Source: Boesenbergia rotunda | Lineage: Eukaryota > Streptophyta > Magnoliopsida > Zingiberales > Zingiberaceae | Direction of reading: 5' to 3' | NCBI GenBank assembly: GCA_024364735.1 | Contig: JAGFNQ010001613.1 | Coordinates: forward strand, 124,001 to 188,000 | Length of the DNA: 64,000 nucleotides | Shown: positions 1 to 10,842 of the stretch, one piece after another | Numbering within the stretch: position 1 is the first letter of the stretch | Layout of the letters: every line of letters begins with the position of its first letter | The notes under the pieces: model-generated | What the model was told of the DNA's origin: nothing | The model's database searches: none | The model's input: only the letters and a program-made list of their open reading frames with translations | Program-made: the position numbers and the translations under genes

Positions 1-1870
1 TCTCATGAATTTCCTGTATGATGTGTGCCACTCTTCGTCCTTTCCCTCGTCTAGACCCCTTTACACACACGCGAGGTCTAATGTTGAGGGAACAAGGACT
101 GGGTGGACTCAGCCTCTTCACCACCTCGTCCAGGCCAATATCAACACCTCAAGATGGTATAGATCGGGGTTGTTACCAACCCGACCTCCTCAGCGCCCTG
201 TCCAAGCCTACTCACCTCGAACATCTTCCGCGCCATTAGGTTACTCCTGCTCGGGCATCCTTGGCACCACGACTAGGTCTACACAACTCGGGTATCTTCG
301 GCACCACGAGATGGTAAGATCTTCGCCTACTCCTGACCGGGCATCCTCGGCACCATGGCTAGGTCTACCGTCTCGGCAATCCTCGGCACTACGAGACGGT
401 AGTGGCTTAGGCTACTCCTGGTCGGGCATCCTTGGCACCATGACCAGGTCTACACATCTCGGGCATCTTCGACACCACGAGATGGTAAGATTTTCACCTG
501 CTCCTGGCCGGGCATCCTCGGCACCACGGCCAGGTCTACACATCTCGGGCATCTTCGGCACCACGAGATGGTAAGATCTTCGTCTGCTCCTGGCTGGGCA
601 TCCTCGGCACCATGACCAGGTCTACACATTTCGGGCATCTTCGGCACCACGAGAAGGTAAGATCTTCATCTGCTCCTGGCTGGGCATCCTCGGCACCACG
701 ACCAGGTCTACTCATCTCGAGCATCCTCGGCACCACGAGACGGTAGTGGCTTAGGCTACTCCTGGTCGGGCATCCTCGGCACTACGACCAGGTCTACACA
801 TCTTGGGCATTCTCGGCACCACGAGATGGTAAAATCTTCGCCTGCCCCTGGCCGGGCATCCTCAGCACCACGACGAGGTCTTCTCGTCTCGGGCATCCTA
901 GGCACCATGAGACGGTAGAGTCTTTGCCTACTCCTGGTCGGGCATCCTCGGCACCACGACCAGGTCTACACATCTAGGGCATCCTCGGTACCACGAGATG
1001 GTAAGATCTTCGGCTGCTCCTGTCCGGGCATCCTCGGCACCACGGCCAGGTCTACTCGTCTCGAGCATCCTCGGCACCACCAGACGGTAGAGTCTTCGCC
1101 TACTCCTTGTCGGGCATCCTCAGCACCACGACCAGGTCTACATATCTCGGGCATCCTCGGCACCATGAGATGGTAAGATCTTCGGTTGCTCCTGGCCAAG
1201 CATCCTCAGCACCGCGACCAGGTCTACTCGTCTCGGGCATCCTCGGCACCACGAGACGGTAGTGGCTTAGGCTACTCCTGGTCGGACATCCTCGACACCA
1301 CGACCAGGTCTACACATCTCGGACATCCACGGCCCCACGAGATGGTAAGATCTTCGCCTGCCCCTGGCCGGACATCCTCAGCACCACGGCCAGGTCTACT
1401 CATCTCGGGCATCCTAGGCACCACGAGACGGTAGAGTCTTCGCCTACTCCTGGTCGGGCATCCTCGGCACCACGACCAGGTCTACACATCTCGGGCATTC
1501 TCGGTACCACGAGATGGTAGGATCTTTGACTGCTCCTGGCCGGACATCTTCGGCACCACGGCTAGGTCTACTCGTCTCGGGCATTCTCGGCACCATGAGA
1601 CGGTAGTGGCTTAGGCTACTCCTGGTCGGGCATCTTTGACACCACGACCAAGTCTATACATCTCAGGTATCCTCGGCACCACGAGATGGTAAGATCTTCG
1701 CCTGCTCCTGACTGGGCATCCTCGGCACCACGGCCAAGTCTACTCGTCTTGGGCATCCTCGGCACTACGAGACGGTAGGATCTTCGCCTACTCCTGGTCG
1801 AGCATTCTCGGCAGCACGACCAGGTCTACACATCTCGAGCATCCTTGGCACCACGAAATGGTAGAGTCTT
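1..1870 (-). repeat. ~86-bp tandem repeat array in the 3' untranslated part of a gypsy element
   Basis: About 21 copies of an ~86-bp unit; successive CTCCTGG starts lie at 415, 501, 587, 673 and 759, exactly 86 bp apart. Each unit has two related halves of about 43 bp, both containing GGGCATCCTCGGCACCA. One half is bounded by CCTGGTC/GACCAGG or CCTGGCC/GGCCAGG, the other by CATCTCG/CGAGATG or CGTCTCG/CGAGACG, so each half can fold as a hairpin. The array directly follows the end of the integrase frame of the minus-strand element, the place where Tat-lineage gypsy elements are known to carry tandem repeats. ORFs through it have a repetitive composition and are not genes. The left end is cut by the window. 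Confidence 0.9.
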
Positions 1871-1977
1871 CGAGCTTTTGCATCAGGTCTTGATGAGACA
1901 TTTTGTTTGTTTCTTTCAGTACTGAAACTGCAAAGAAGTACAAACATGCATACAAATACATATATTGCCCATATGGC

Positions 1978-3311
1978 TCACCGAGTACGATACGACTGGA
2001 GGTGATTTGCATGACATGGCCTCTCCAGCTTTTTGTCTTCATCGTCTTGTAGATAATAGCTGCCTCCGATGAACTTTTTGACAATGATGTAAGGTCTACT
2101 CCATTGAGGCTCGAGCTTTCCGAGGTCGCCGACCGGTTTGATTCTTTTCAAGACCTTATCACTAACTTGAAAAGCCCGAGTAACCACTCGGCGATTGTAC
2201 ATCTGCTGCATACGCTGCCAATATGCAACTCGTCCGGTAGCTACCTTGTCTCGCACTTCTATTACCAGGTCCAGGTCGATAAGTCGTTCCTGATCATTGT
2301 CTTCTTCGTTGTAGTGTTGTCGTCGGACCGACTCATCGCCTATCTCCACTGGAATCACCGCTTCCGCTCCATACACCAGATTAAAAGGACTCTGACTAGT
2401 TCCTTCTTTGGGAGTGGTGTGGTGGTGTGGTACGACCACAGGATGCTTGGGAGTTCTTCGACCTAACTGCCTCCAACATGGTCCAGCTTTATCTTGAGTC
2501 CTCTGATAATCTCCCGGTTCACCACTTTTGTCAGGCCATTACTTTGAGGATAAGCGACTGAGGTGAAGGCTCGGTGAATACCTAGTCTTTCACACCACTC
2601 TTTGAGTTTGCGTCCTGCAAACTGTCTGCCATTATCCGACACCAATTTATAAGGAATATCGTACCTGCAGACTATATCCTTCCACAAGATCTTCATCACG
2701 GCGACCTTCGTGATATGCGCTAGTGGCTCAGCTTCAACCCATTTGGAGTAGTCGACCAGTACTAACAAGAACTTATTCTGCTGGGTCCGATTGGAAAAGG
2801 ACCCACAATATTCATTCTCTACTGATCGAAGGGGCATGAGACAGTGGAGGTTCGAAGTAGTTCGGTCGAGCGATGAGTGATATGTTGATGCTTTTGACAG
2901 GCTTCGCACCCGGCAACAAATTTGACAACATCTGCTTGTAGCGTGGACCAAAAATATCCGGCCAGAATAATCTTTCTAGTCATGGATCTTCCTCCAACAT
3001 GGCTCTCACATATGCCTTCATGTTCCTCCCTCATGATGTAGTGGACTTCCCATTGACCAATACACTTGAGCAAAAGTCGGGCAAACTCTTTTACATAACT
3101 AATCCCCGACCAACGTAAACTTGGCAGCTCTGCGACGAAAAAGCCGAACTTCCTTATCACCCGCTGGCATAGCTCCACTGTGTAAGAACTCCACATAGAG
3201 CTCTCTCCAGTCGGGTAATATAGTGCCAGCGACCTCCTCTTCGATTTGGGCCATGGCTCCTTCCGGGGCACTGGGCTCTTCCAACGTCCATAATGTAATT
3301 GAGCTAGCCAA
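1978..3311 (-). pseudogene. Integrase region of gypsy pol (broken)
   Basis: The integrase joins retroelement cDNA to host DNA. Fragments in three frames (3311-3099, 3271-2819, 2951-2463, 2439-1978) cover the H2C2 zinc-binding domain (CEACQKH near 2900), the catalytic core and the C-terminal region, ending with the conserved RIKPVGDLGKLEPQW stretch. The core keeps the second catalytic aspartate in VSDNGRQF. The segment that should carry the catalytic glutamate reads QSNGLTKVVNREI, with lysine where related proteins (QSNGQAEV in the 45-kb copy) have glutamate. Frameshifts plus this substitution make it non-functional. Confidence 0.85.
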
Positions 3312-3399
3312 ATTGGCTAACTCATCTGCTATGACATTATCAGCTCGGGATATCTTCTGCAGAATAACTTCAGTTGCTCATATATGGACACATACCTCT

Positions 3400-5270
3400 A
3401 AAAGCGCTCATTCTTAATTTCGAACTTGCCTTTTATCTGCTGAGCTACGAGCTAAAAATCCGAGTGTATGATAACCCGAGCAGCACTCACTTGCTTGGCC
3501 GCATGGAGCCCCGATAGAATCGTCTCATATTCGGCTTCATTATTGGTGGCTCAGAAGTGGAGTCTGATAGATAGTTATAGTACATCTCCCATGGGGGAAA
3601 TCATCAAAACTCCGGCCCCATTGTGCTTGTTGTTGGAGGAACCATCGACATAAATTTTCCACACTCCATCAGCTTCAGGTCCTAGGACAGCTTCGAGCAT
3701 AAAATCAGTAAGAGCTTCAGCCTTGATGGCAGTACGGGGGCGGTACTCGATCTCATACTTGCTCAACTTTGCCGTCCACTTGATCAGCCGTCCCGAAGCC
3801 TCTGGATTTGTGAGGATGGGCCCGAGTGGACTATTGGTGAGCACCACAATGGGATGCATCAAAAACTACAGTCTCAGTCTTCGAGCCATCAGTACTAAGG
3901 CATAGACCAGCTTCTCCAGGATAGTATACCGAGTTTCTGCATCTTTCAGGAGCTGCCCGAAGAAGTAGATGGGATACTGAGTAGTACCTTCTTCCCGAAT
4001 AAGCGCGGAACTCATGCTTGCTCGGCTGCGGATAGGTAGACAAATAATGTTTCTCCCTCCAGCGACTTGTATAGGATGGAGAGTTCAGAGAGATATGCTT
4101 TTAAATCCGCAAAAGCTTTCTCGCATTGATTATCCCAATCGAACGTGACAGCCTTCCTCAGAATTTTGAAGAATGACAAATTTCTGTCAGCAGATTTAGA
4201 GATGAACCGGGATAGAGCTATAATTTTGTCATTCAGCCGCTGTACGTCTTTGAAATTGCGAGGGGATGACATGTTGAGAATGACTTGCACTTTCTCCGAA
4301 TTAGCCTCAATTCCTCTTTCAGTCACCATGTACCCGAGGAAACGACCACTCTTCACCCCAAACAAACACTTAGCAGGGTTCAGTTTCAGCTTGTTGGCCC
4401 TCAAGGTAGCGAATGTTTCCTCTAGGTCGGCTATCATGTCCTTCCCCTTCTCCGTCTTGACCAGTATATCATCTACATACACCTTAATGTTCCTCCCGAT
4501 CTGGTGTCAAAAGACCTTATCCATCATTCGCTGATAGGTTGCCCCAGCATTAAGCAACTCGAACGACATGACACTATAACAGTAAATGTCATCGACCGTC
4601 ACGAAACTGACCTTTTCTTGGTCTTCCCGAGCAAGGGGAACCTAGTGGTATCCCTGATATGCATCCAACATTGAAATGAAATCACAGCCAGAGGTTGAAT
4701 CCATCGGCTGATCAATGCGAGGTAAGGGGTAACAATCTTCAGGGTAGGCTTTATTCAAATAATGAAAATCAATACAGACCCGTCATTTACCCCCGAGCTT
4801 AGGGACTAGCACAACATTCGCTAGCCAGGTCGGGAATTGAACTTCTCTGATATGTCCGGCCTTCAACAACTTTGCGACCTCCTCCCTGATTATCTTATCT
4901 TGCTCAGGTGCAAAGTGTCTTCACCTCTTCTTCACCGGTCGGGCTCCCAGGATTACATGCAACCGATGCGTGGCTAAGGCAAGGGGGACTCCCTTGATCT
5001 CTTCAGTAGCCCATGCAAACAATCCCGATGGTCCATTAAGCAGCTTATTAGACGGCTCCTCAGTTCTGGCGCAAGATCAGCAGCAATTCTAGTGATTCCT
5101 CCAGCTTGTTGAGGATGAATTTGAACCTCTTCACTTTCGACCTCCCTGCGTTGCTCTTTAGCCCCTTCTTCTTCTCGAGGATTGGTCAGGTCGATTTGCA
5201 ACGCTTCATACGCCCTTGGGTTCTTGCGGGCTTCTATTCTGACCTCCCACTGTAGCACCACCGGAAAGTC
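3400..5270 (-). pseudogene. Reverse transcriptase and RNase H regions of gypsy pol (broken)
   Basis: The fragment at 4482-4012 contains the RT active-site motif YVDD followed by the connection domain (NPAKCLFGVKSGRFLGY). Fragments 3862-3575 and neighbours contain KWTAKLSKYEIEYRPRTAIKAEAL and then WKIYVDGSSNNKHNGAG, the start of an additional archaeal-type RNase H domain as in Tat elements. The N-terminal RT part (about 4550-5260) is readable only in pieces with stops. The product would have copied the element RNA into DNA. Confidence 0.85.
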
Positions 5271-5700
5271 AGTTGGTCTCCTTTGACTTCGGCCACCTGC
5301 TCACCCACCAGGAACTTGATCTTCTGGTGGTAGACTGAGACCACCGCCTGGAATAGGCTGAGCGTCGGTGACCCCAGGATGGTGTTGTAGGACGATGGAA
5401 CATCCATGATCATGAATGAAGTCCTCCTTGTCCTCTGCAGAGTGTCATCCTCCAACGACAGAGACAGGGAGATCTGCCCCATCGGCTATACTCTGTATCC
5501 GGTAAAGCCGAAGAGCGGGGTGGAGACAGGATGCAACTCATCCTCGTCAACGTGCATCTGGTCCAGAGCCGCCTTGTACAGGATGTTGACGGAGCTACTT
5601 GTATCCATAAAAATGCGCTTAACCTCGTCATTAGCTATCCGGGCGAGGATTACCAGTGCATCTTCATAGGGGGCTTCCACGTCCTCCATATCGTCAAGGT
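5230..5700 (-). pseudogene. Aspartic protease region of gypsy pol (broken)
   Basis: The 5689-5486 fragment has EDALVILARIANDEVKRIF followed by MDTSSSVNIL, and the frame continues at 5482-5234 with a protease C-terminal flap region (SFMIMDVPSSYNTILGSPTL). The catalytic triad that normally reads D-T-G reads D-T-S here, a change expected to weaken or kill an aspartic protease. A frameshift near 5485 separates the halves. Confidence 0.8.
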
Positions 5701-5969
5701 CGAATGAAATAACAGGGCTCTAACGCTTGTCGCTGCTCGTCCCAATGGCGTAGTTCTCCAGCCGACGGATATGGGCTTTCCTTGCTCGATGAGAGTCTCC
5801 TCCAGTAGGACCTCCGGAGATTACTCTCACATGGCCCGATGGAGGTCCGTAGAGCCTTGCCCTTCTTGGGGTCCCTCTCAGGGCAGATAGACTAGCGGGG
5901 CGCTATCTCCCGATTCTTTCCTCTCGAGAGCGACCGAGACCGACGCCTGGATTTATTCTCCCCTGATTG

Positions 5970-7178
5970 TCATCGATGAGGGGAAGGACTTCGGCGAGGG
6001 GATCGCCATCGATACCCAGCTTTGTTCCACTGTTTGCGGGGCTTGGCGTCCGTGTCCTTAGATCTCCTCTTCTTCAACGTATAACGATGCTCTTCTGTAG
6101 AGTGTATTGTACTGTCGTGGAAGTCGCAGTACTTCTTCGATGATTCGGATTCCGCGGTGTCGACTGTCTCCACTAACCTCTTCTTGTCGGCCCAGTGATC
6201 CTTCCCGGGCGAGGATCTTTTGCTCGAGTTGGTGCTGGTGATTCTCTCCTCTCAGATGTATCGAGATCTGGATAGGGACTCCCGCCAAATCTTTGCGACG
6301 GGCGTGCTGCTCCTCTTCGATGTTGAGATGCTTAACCGACCGCCCCAATAAGTTGTTGAAGCTAGACGGTGGCTTCTTCACCAACGACCGAAAGAAATCA
6401 CCTTCAGAGAGTCCTTGCATGAAGGCGCTGATGAGGATCTCTTAGGTGGCAGTTGGCACGTCTTGAGCCACCCGATTGAACTGCTGGATATAATCCTTTA
6501 GCGGTTCTTTGGTCTTCTGCTTGAGGGCGAACAAATTCAATGCCGTCTTCTGGTATCGCCGGCTGCTAGCGAAGTGATGCAGGAAGACAGTTCTAAACTC
6601 CAGAAAAGAGTTTACTGAATTTTGGGGTAGCCTCTGAAACCATCTCTAGGCGGCCCCTAACAAAGTGTTTAAGAACATCCGACACTTCACACCATTTGTG
6701 TACTGGTGTAACAGAGCCGCGTTCTCGAACTTGCAGATGTGGTTCTCCGGATCCGTCTTCCCATCGTAATCAGCAATTCCTGGACCGCGAAATTGCTTAG
6801 GCATGGGATCCGCTATAATGTCCGGAGAAAAAGGGATGACGGAGACTTCATGAGGGCTTTAGAGACCTCGATCTTCCCCGGCCCCTCCTCCTGCCGTAAA
6901 GAGCTGGAGGCGACAGAATGTGCCCTCTCCATTTCTCCCAAGGAATCTCGCCGGGGCACTAGAGCTGTTATTGCTAGTCCCGTCGGTGGCGAGACGGATC
7001 TTTGATTTCGGTGATTCGAGACCGACATTCTTGGGATTTCGGCCTGCACTGAAGCCGCTCGTCGGGAGGCGACTTGTTCGATCTGATATTGCTCCAGCGC
7101 TCCTCTGGCGGCGTTGGCGACTAAACGATCTAACTCCTCTCTTGTCAGAATGATGGACTGCCCCTCTGGATCTGACAT
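5970..7178 (-). pseudogene. gag region of gypsy element (broken)
   Basis: Gag forms the particle. The best start is the ATG at 7178 (the codon before it is GTG), giving MSDPEGQSIILTREELDRLV, comparable to MSESNRVTVTLSQEDLELLI in the 40-kb element. The frame is lost near 6810. The capsid-like core is recognisable in pieces: the 6420-6058 fragment reads GLSEGDFFRSLVKKPPSSFNNLL, matching the other element's GLQEGEFFRSLIRKPPKDFESLL. A stop lies just before it (about 6441). A CDFHDSTIHSTEEH stretch near 6140-6100 is the degenerate zinc-knuckle region. Confidence 0.85.
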
Positions 7179-7206
7179 CACGGTGCTCCTTCTGGTGCTT
7201 TGATGT

Positions 7207-7228
7207 TTCCCACAGACGACGTCAAACT
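7207..7228 (-). other. Primer-binding site of the minus-strand gypsy element
   Basis: On the minus strand the sequence GACGTCGTCTGTGGGAA lies just inside the LTR end. It matches GGCGCCGTCTGTGGGAA at the same place in the element at 40.9 kb, apart from two changes. This fixes the inner end of the 5' LTR at 7229. Confidence 0.8.
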
Positions 7229-7640
7229 TGTTCCGGAAGCGAGCGACGCGGATCGCGAGTCACCAAAGTGTAGCCCACGACGACGGCGATGGGGAGAGGA
7301 CGTTCACGCCCTGCGAGATTAACACGAGAGTTAAAGGGAACGCACCGGAAAATTTTCCAGTGAAGCCCTCTCCAACACTCAAGTCAGAAATCTTATCTTT
7401 CTCGGAGGACAACGAGAACTACTCTCAGTTCGGAAAGCTTATTTCCTTACCTGGATGCCAAGACATCTTATATACCTGAGGTCTTTACCACACGTGTTCT
7501 CACGTTTTCCTCCACGTTCCTTAATCATCGGTTACTTGATAGATATCCTGTCTTTTGGTAACGACTGCTGCGATCATTAAGGCCTTAATTGCCTTTCCTA
7601 TTCTGGAAAGAGGAATGATTACTTACAGTCGGGCTATCTG
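7229..7640 (-). repeat. 5' LTR, inner part, of the minus-strand gypsy element
   Basis: Minus-strand LTR ending in ...TTCCGGAACA immediately before the primer-binding site. A TATA box (TATATAAG, minus strand, 7467-7474) stands about 240 bp from the LTR end, where transcription of the element would begin. The outer limit could not be set: the partner LTR is outside the window and no target duplication can be compared. Confidence 0.6.
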
Positions 7641-8028
7641 ACTCCTATGTTGATTTGTGGGCTCTATTCTCCCGAGTTAGTCTCGGAGTATCATCTCCCA
7701 AGCTGACCTCGGGGTTTTCATCCATTTTCCTGAGTCAGTCTCAGTCTCTCATCTCCCGAGTTGACCTCGGGGCCCATCATCCATTTTTCCGAGATAGTCT
7801 CGGTCTGATCTCGGAGCTCTGGTTCAGCATGCCCTGCTACGTAGCTTTCCCGTGCCACGTGTCCACCCCGGGATGTTCATCCCTATCATATATAAATAGG
7901 TTCTTTTGAATTAATCCATTGCAAGTAAAACAATTGAGCAATCACAAGCTCTGCAACAACTAGCACCGTCTGTCCATAAAAGACGGGCAACTGTTAGTTC
8001 AACAGGAATCATGTCTAACATAACACAC
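7640..8028 (+). repeat. Probable truncated plus-strand LTR with TATA box and PBS-like sequence
   Basis: CCCGAGTTAGTCTCGGAG and related CTCGGGG/CCCGAG motifs repeat at 7670-7820, in the style of the U3 repeats in the gypsy LTRs here. A strong plus-strand TATAAATAGG (7891-7900) follows, then GCACCGTCTGTCC at about 7963, close to the first part of the GGCGCCGTCTGTGGG primer-binding site. This suggests the promoter end of another, plus-strand gypsy LTR, cut off by the Sirevirus-like element at 8029. Alternatively it is a host promoter, or the outer part of the LTR below. Confidence 0.4.
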
Positions 8029-9343
8029 TGTTGGATCGAGAACACCGATAGAGGGGGGGTGAATATCGGTATACGTTTTTCTTCGGAAAATTAAGAGCAA
8101 GTGCAGCGGAAATTAAAAATCACAACACACACATACACAGTAGATTTTACTTGGTTCGGAGCCTGTGTCGACTCCTACTCCAAGGCCCACGGTCGTTGAC
8201 CGTTTTCGTTGGGCAATACTATATAGGCGCAATAAAAGTTTACAAATATTGATTTGCAAAATACAGTATCGTAAACATAACAAAAAGGAAGCTCTTCTTT
8301 TTACCGACGTCCGATGAGGGTTGACTTTTTCGGAGCAGCGGGACGTCGTCGGCTCGAGTTGGGAGGTTTCCGGAGCAAGGCGTGAGAGCGCAAGAGCGTA
8401 GAAGCGTTGTGTCGAAGTGATTGATGAAGCTTGGGGTCGAGGGGTGCTATTTATAGCACCTAGGGCGCCCTGGACGTCGGGGGCGCCCTGCCACGTGTCA
8501 GCCGATCCACACTTCGCTCGGTCAAGCTTTATCCCACCTGAATAGGGATGAGGTTTGACCTCTGGGGCGCCCTGGTCGCTGAGGGCGCCTTGGTTGACGC
8601 GGTCTTCTCGGCTGGATAGAGTTGATCGGCCTCGCTGGCATAGGCGCGAAGCGCCTTGGCTCCTGAGGGCGCCCTGGCTGCTGAGGGCGCCCTGGATGCA
8701 GAGGGCGCCTTCGGCCAGTGCTTAGCCGAACTCCTTTTTGCTTTACCTGTTTCTTGTTCACCTTGGAGGCGCCCTAGACACTCAGGGCGCCCTACTCAGC
8801 TGCTGCCTCACTCCTTTGAGGCTCTCTGAGCTGCAGACACACGTTCCTTTGGTCCTGCATCCAGGGTTAGTCCGAAAACAAAATAAAGCATTAATTTGTT
8901 AGTTTATACAGCCTTAGCTGTCTTGGTTCTGACTTTGGTCTCCAAAATGGAGCCCTAGGTCGAACCGACGCTTACTGTTCCCTCGACGGGGAACAGTCCT
9001 CACCTACTCCTCTCGGGAGAATTTACCTGATGCCAACCGCTCCTTTGGTTGGACTTTTGCCTGACGGTCCTTTGTCAGGTCTTGGATACTGGCAGTCCTT
9101 CGCCAGTTGCCTAGCAGTCCTTTGCTAGGGCTTGGATGCTGGCTGTCCTTCGCCAGTTGCCTAGCAGTCCTTTGCTAGGACTTTGCTACTGGCAGTCCTT
9201 CGCCAGTTGCCTAGCAGTCCTTCGCTAGGACTTTATCTCTGCACACTAGAGTAACTTGTTAGAAACACAAGTAAGACTTAACTTTTGACCTATGTTGCCA
9301 TTATCAAAACACAGGTTTGACTTGGGTGCATTCTGCACCAACA
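8029..9343 (-). repeat. 3' LTR of a Sirevirus-like Ty1/copia element
   Basis: On the minus strand this LTR starts TGTTGGTGCAGAATGC at 9343, right after the polypurine tract, and ends TTCACCCCCCCTCTATCGG...CCAACA at 8029; the TTCACCCCCCCTCTAT end is typical of Sirevirus-like LTRs. A TATAAATA box lies on the minus strand at 8448-8455. Inside are two tandem arrays: GGGCGCCCT-type repeats (8460-8800) and CTAGCAGTCCTTTGCTAGG/GCCAGTTG repeats (9070-9235). The bases next to its outer end are CACAC (8024-8028), a possible half of a target duplication whose partner is lost. Length 1,315 bp. Confidence 0.8.
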
Positions 9344-9358
9344 ATCTCCCCCTTTTTG
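9344..9358 (-). other. Polypurine tract of the Sirevirus-like element
   Basis: The minus strand reads ATCAAAAAGGGGGAGAT directly before the LTR start TGTTGGTGC, the standard plus-strand primer and LTR junction of Sireviruses. It sets the LTR border. Confidence 0.85.
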
Positions 9359-10842
9359 ATTTATGACAACCCTAGTTCAAAAAGTTAAGTTTTAGCAAAA
9401 CATGAAAAAGTTTTAACTTTGTTCCCTCCCCCTGGAAGGAATCTCCCCCTAGATTTTTCAAAAATTCGTGGGGTTAATAAACTTGTACTTTGAAAACTTA
9501 AGTTTTAGGTACTTAGGAATCTTAAGTTAAAAAGTGTATTGGAAGATTTTTGAAACATGATTTTTGAGTACTTAAAAAATTTAAGGCTTTAAGTTTCAAG
9601 GTACTCAAAGGTTTTGAAAGTGTTAGCTTAAGAAAAATTTAACTACTTTTGAAAACTTAATACAGTACTTTTGGAAAACTTAAGTACTTAATAACATTGT
9701 ACTTAACCAGTTTTGAGAATCTTATTTTATGAAATTTCGAATGGCTTGAGTACTTAGCAAAATTTTGAAAGCTTGAGTAAAAATGCTTAATCACTTTAGC
9801 AAAATTTTGAAAGCTTAAGTAAAAATTTTGAAATGCTTAACTACTTAGCAAAATTTTGAAAGCTTAAGTAAAAATTTTGAAATGCTTAAATACTTAGCAA
9901 AATTTTGAAAGCTTAAGTAAAAATTTTGAAATGCTTAAATACTTAGCAAAATTTTGAATGCTTAAGTAAAAATTTTGAAATGCATAAATACTTTTTGAAT
10001 AAAGGATAGAGTTAAGAAAATTAATGGAAAATTAAAATTAAATTAATTAAAATTAATTTTACTCTCTCCTTTCCTATCTCTCCCCCTTTGCCATATATCA
10101 AAACAAATAAATATAGCAGAAATAATGGAAATGAGTAAGATTTTGCTGTACTGAACCAAATCATAATCAGACTTAAACCACAATCATTCAATTTTCTCTA
10201 TAGGGACCTGTCTAACCCACTTAGCTACTTACTAACTGTTATAAACAGTAGTTTTTGCTAGGGTTAGTCAAATTAAGTGTTTCTGTTCAAGTTAGATTTT
10301 CTAAACTTGACACTTAACTTGATTGCTGTATAAGTTGTATTTAGTGCCCCAATTACTGCAGATGCACTGACTTAAAGCATCTTGAGTTAAGGCAAAGACC
10401 TAAGCATCTCAACCCTTTCTAGGTTATCACTCAAAAGTACCCTAAGGTGCTTGTGAGATGCTGGCTTCTAAGTCTATAGGTGCATGCAGTTCTAGGGTTA
10501 GGGTCTAGGCTATGTCCATTTTCGAAAAAGCCCTAAATTTTTAAAGGGGGTAGTTTTGAAATAAAAAAAACTAAGTCGAAAAAAATGAAAACTGATTTTG
10601 AAATTAAGTAAAGTGGTTTTTCAAATTCTGTTTTGAGAAAAAAACAAGTAGAACAGTAATAGAAGAAAATGTAGTTTAATCTATTCTACTGAACACAATC
10701 CTAATTGCAAAAAGAACAAGTACTCATAAATTGGTCAATAGAGAATAAAGCAGATGTTCAAGGTTCAACACAAGTCAAATAGTCAAACACCAGTTAACCC
10801 TACTGAGTAGGGGTAGTCAAATAGGTACAATGCTAAGTGAAT
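9359..10842 (-). repeat. Non-coding 3' internal region of the Sirevirus-like element
   Basis: AT-rich DNA between the env-like ORF and the 3' LTR. At 9730-9990 it holds about five imperfect copies of a ~60-bp unit built on TACTTAGCAAAATTTTGAAAG and AGTAAAAATTTTGAAATGC. A second pyrimidine block (CTCTCCCCCTTTGCC, 10078-10092) reads as a purine tract on the minus strand and could be a decayed polypurine tract. No coding frame is visible. Confidence 0.65.

Larger units (their letters stand above)
1..7640 (-). mobile_element. Decayed Tat-like Ty3/gypsy LTR retrotransposon, 3' LTR outside the window
   Basis: Read on the minus strand, the order is LTR part, primer-binding site, gag, protease, reverse transcriptase, a second RNase H, integrase, then the tandem array. 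Protein order and sequence closely parallel the plus-strand element at 40-53 kb, and the extra RNase H domain after RT/RNase H points to the Tat clade. All frames are broken by stops and frameshifts. The upper boundary is uncertain: the LTR inner end is clear at 7229, but the outer end is blurred by another LTR-like sequence. Confidence 0.85.

Noticed and set aside
1..1870. CRISPR-like look of regular repeats
   Set aside because: Units are contiguous and both halves are related, with no unique spacers; the DNA is plant nuclear.
1..1950. Several ORFs of 60-189 codons on both strands with Pro/Ser/Arg-rich translations
   Set aside because: They are translations of the 86-bp tandem array; the same peptide pattern recurs every 86 bp in more than one frame.
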